NCBI GenBank assembly: GCA_964549745.1
Contig: CAZJWP010000024.1
Coordinates: forward strand, 1-24,556
Reading direction: 5' to 3'
Length of the DNA stretch: 24,556 nucleotides
From: J089 sp964549745
GTDB taxonomy: Bacteria; Fidelibacterota; Marinisomatia; Marinisomatales; J089
Positions within the stretch are counted from its first letter, which is position 1. Every line of letters begins with the position of its first letter. Below are positions 24,354-24,556 of the stretch, piece by piece. The notes under the pieces are model-generated. The model saw nothing but the letters and a program-made list of their open reading frames with translations. It had not been told where the DNA came from and did no database searches. The position numbers and the translations under genes were made by a program.

Positions 24354-24424
24354 GGAGTGATGGAGTATTTGAGAAGTGAAGTAAGGAAGGCCTTTTTTGT
24401 CGGGTTTTCAGCCGCCCTTCGATC
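24354..24424. repeat. Copy B of a diverged dispersed repeat
   Basis: GGAGTGATGGAGT (24354-24366), GGAAGGCC (24385-24392), AGCCGC (24410-24415) and TCGATC (24419-24424) repeat the blocks seen at 21577-21633 in the same order. Nothing else recognisable lies between the minus-strand gene and the hairpin at 24522. Confidence 0.45.
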
Positions 24425-24521
24425 CGTTTCCGCTGTTTTTCGCCACGCTGGACGGGCAAGTTCAAGGTGACAGTTAATAATAATAAAATTGAGAATTGCA
24501 CATTTATCCCGATATAGAGAA

Positions 24522-24544
24522 AACCACGGTCTATGGCCGTGGTT
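24522..24544. repeat. Perfect 8-base-pair hairpin at the window edge
   Basis: AACCACGG (24522-24529) pairs with CCGTGGTT (24537-24544) around a 7-base TCTATGG loop. ATTTTTA follows seven bases later. It may be a terminator for a gene beyond the window, a REP-like element, or the subterminal hairpin of an IS200/IS605-like element whose body lies outside; I cannot decide between these. Confidence 0.5.
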
Positions 24545-24556
24545 GAATCATTTTTA

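Noticed and set aside
21569..24556. CRISPR array, tRNA or rRNA genes
   Set aside because: No regularly spaced direct repeats with spacers and no cloverleaf-like segment were seen in the non-coding parts.

Overview
This window carries a compact anaerobic aromatic-degradation operon followed by a short accessory tail. Every gene from about 175 to 21568 is on the + strand. Neighbours overlap by a few bases or are separated by at most 16 bases, so the 19 genes look like one transcription unit led by a MarR-type regulator. The enzyme set points to an anaerobic bacterium. A secreted protein at 22880-23587 ends in a Por/type IX secretion (T9SS) sorting domain, which suggests the Fibrobacterota-Chlorobiota-Bacteroidota (FCB) superphylum or a related candidate phylum such as Marinimicrobia, KSB1 or Calditrichota. 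This lineage guess is inference from one protein.

Region 1 (85-5237): a MarR regulator with a palindromic operator upstream, then the four subunits of a class I, ATP-dependent benzoyl-CoA reductase in the order bcrC-bcrB-bcrA-bcrD. That is the order I recall for the Thauera/Rhodopseudomonas (bcr/bad) type. The long BcrA (431 residues, with a large insertion) also fits this type rather than the bzd type.

Region 2 (5234-9871): an AMP-forming acyl/aryl-CoA ligase, then an unexpected module of three genes: a single BcrB-like iron-sulphur subunit, a ketopantoate-reductase-fold dehydrogenase with a complete catalytic set, and a stand-alone HgdC-type ATPase activator. I can assign no known reaction to this module. 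It is the best candidate in the window for an undescribed system.

Region 3 (9873-17909): the modified beta-oxidation of the ring. Dch hydrates the dienoyl-CoA, Had oxidises the alcohol and Oah opens the ring to 3-hydroxypimeloyl-CoA. A fused 3-hydroxyacyl-CoA dehydrogenase/enoyl-CoA hydratase, a short-chain dehydrogenase and two thiolases can then take the C7 chain to glutaryl-CoA and, after a glutaryl-CoA dehydrogenase encoded elsewhere, crotonyl-CoA to acetyl-CoA.

Region 4 (17911-21568): a three-subunit molybdenum enzyme recognisable as 4-hydroxybenzoyl-CoA reductase. Its FAD subunit keeps the four-cysteine [4Fe-4S] insertion typical of that enzyme. It would feed 4-hydroxybenzoyl-CoA into the benzoyl-CoA pathway. 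No ferredoxin, ferredoxin reductase, glutaryl-CoA dehydrogenase or transporter is present in the window.

Region 5 (21569-24556): A+T-richer accessory DNA with dispersed repeats, a VapBC toxin-antitoxin pair with three operator-like boxes at exact 22-base spacing, the T9SS-sorted secreted protein, a DUF2461 family gene on the minus strand, and a strong hairpin at the window edge. A diverged repeat pair flanks this block.
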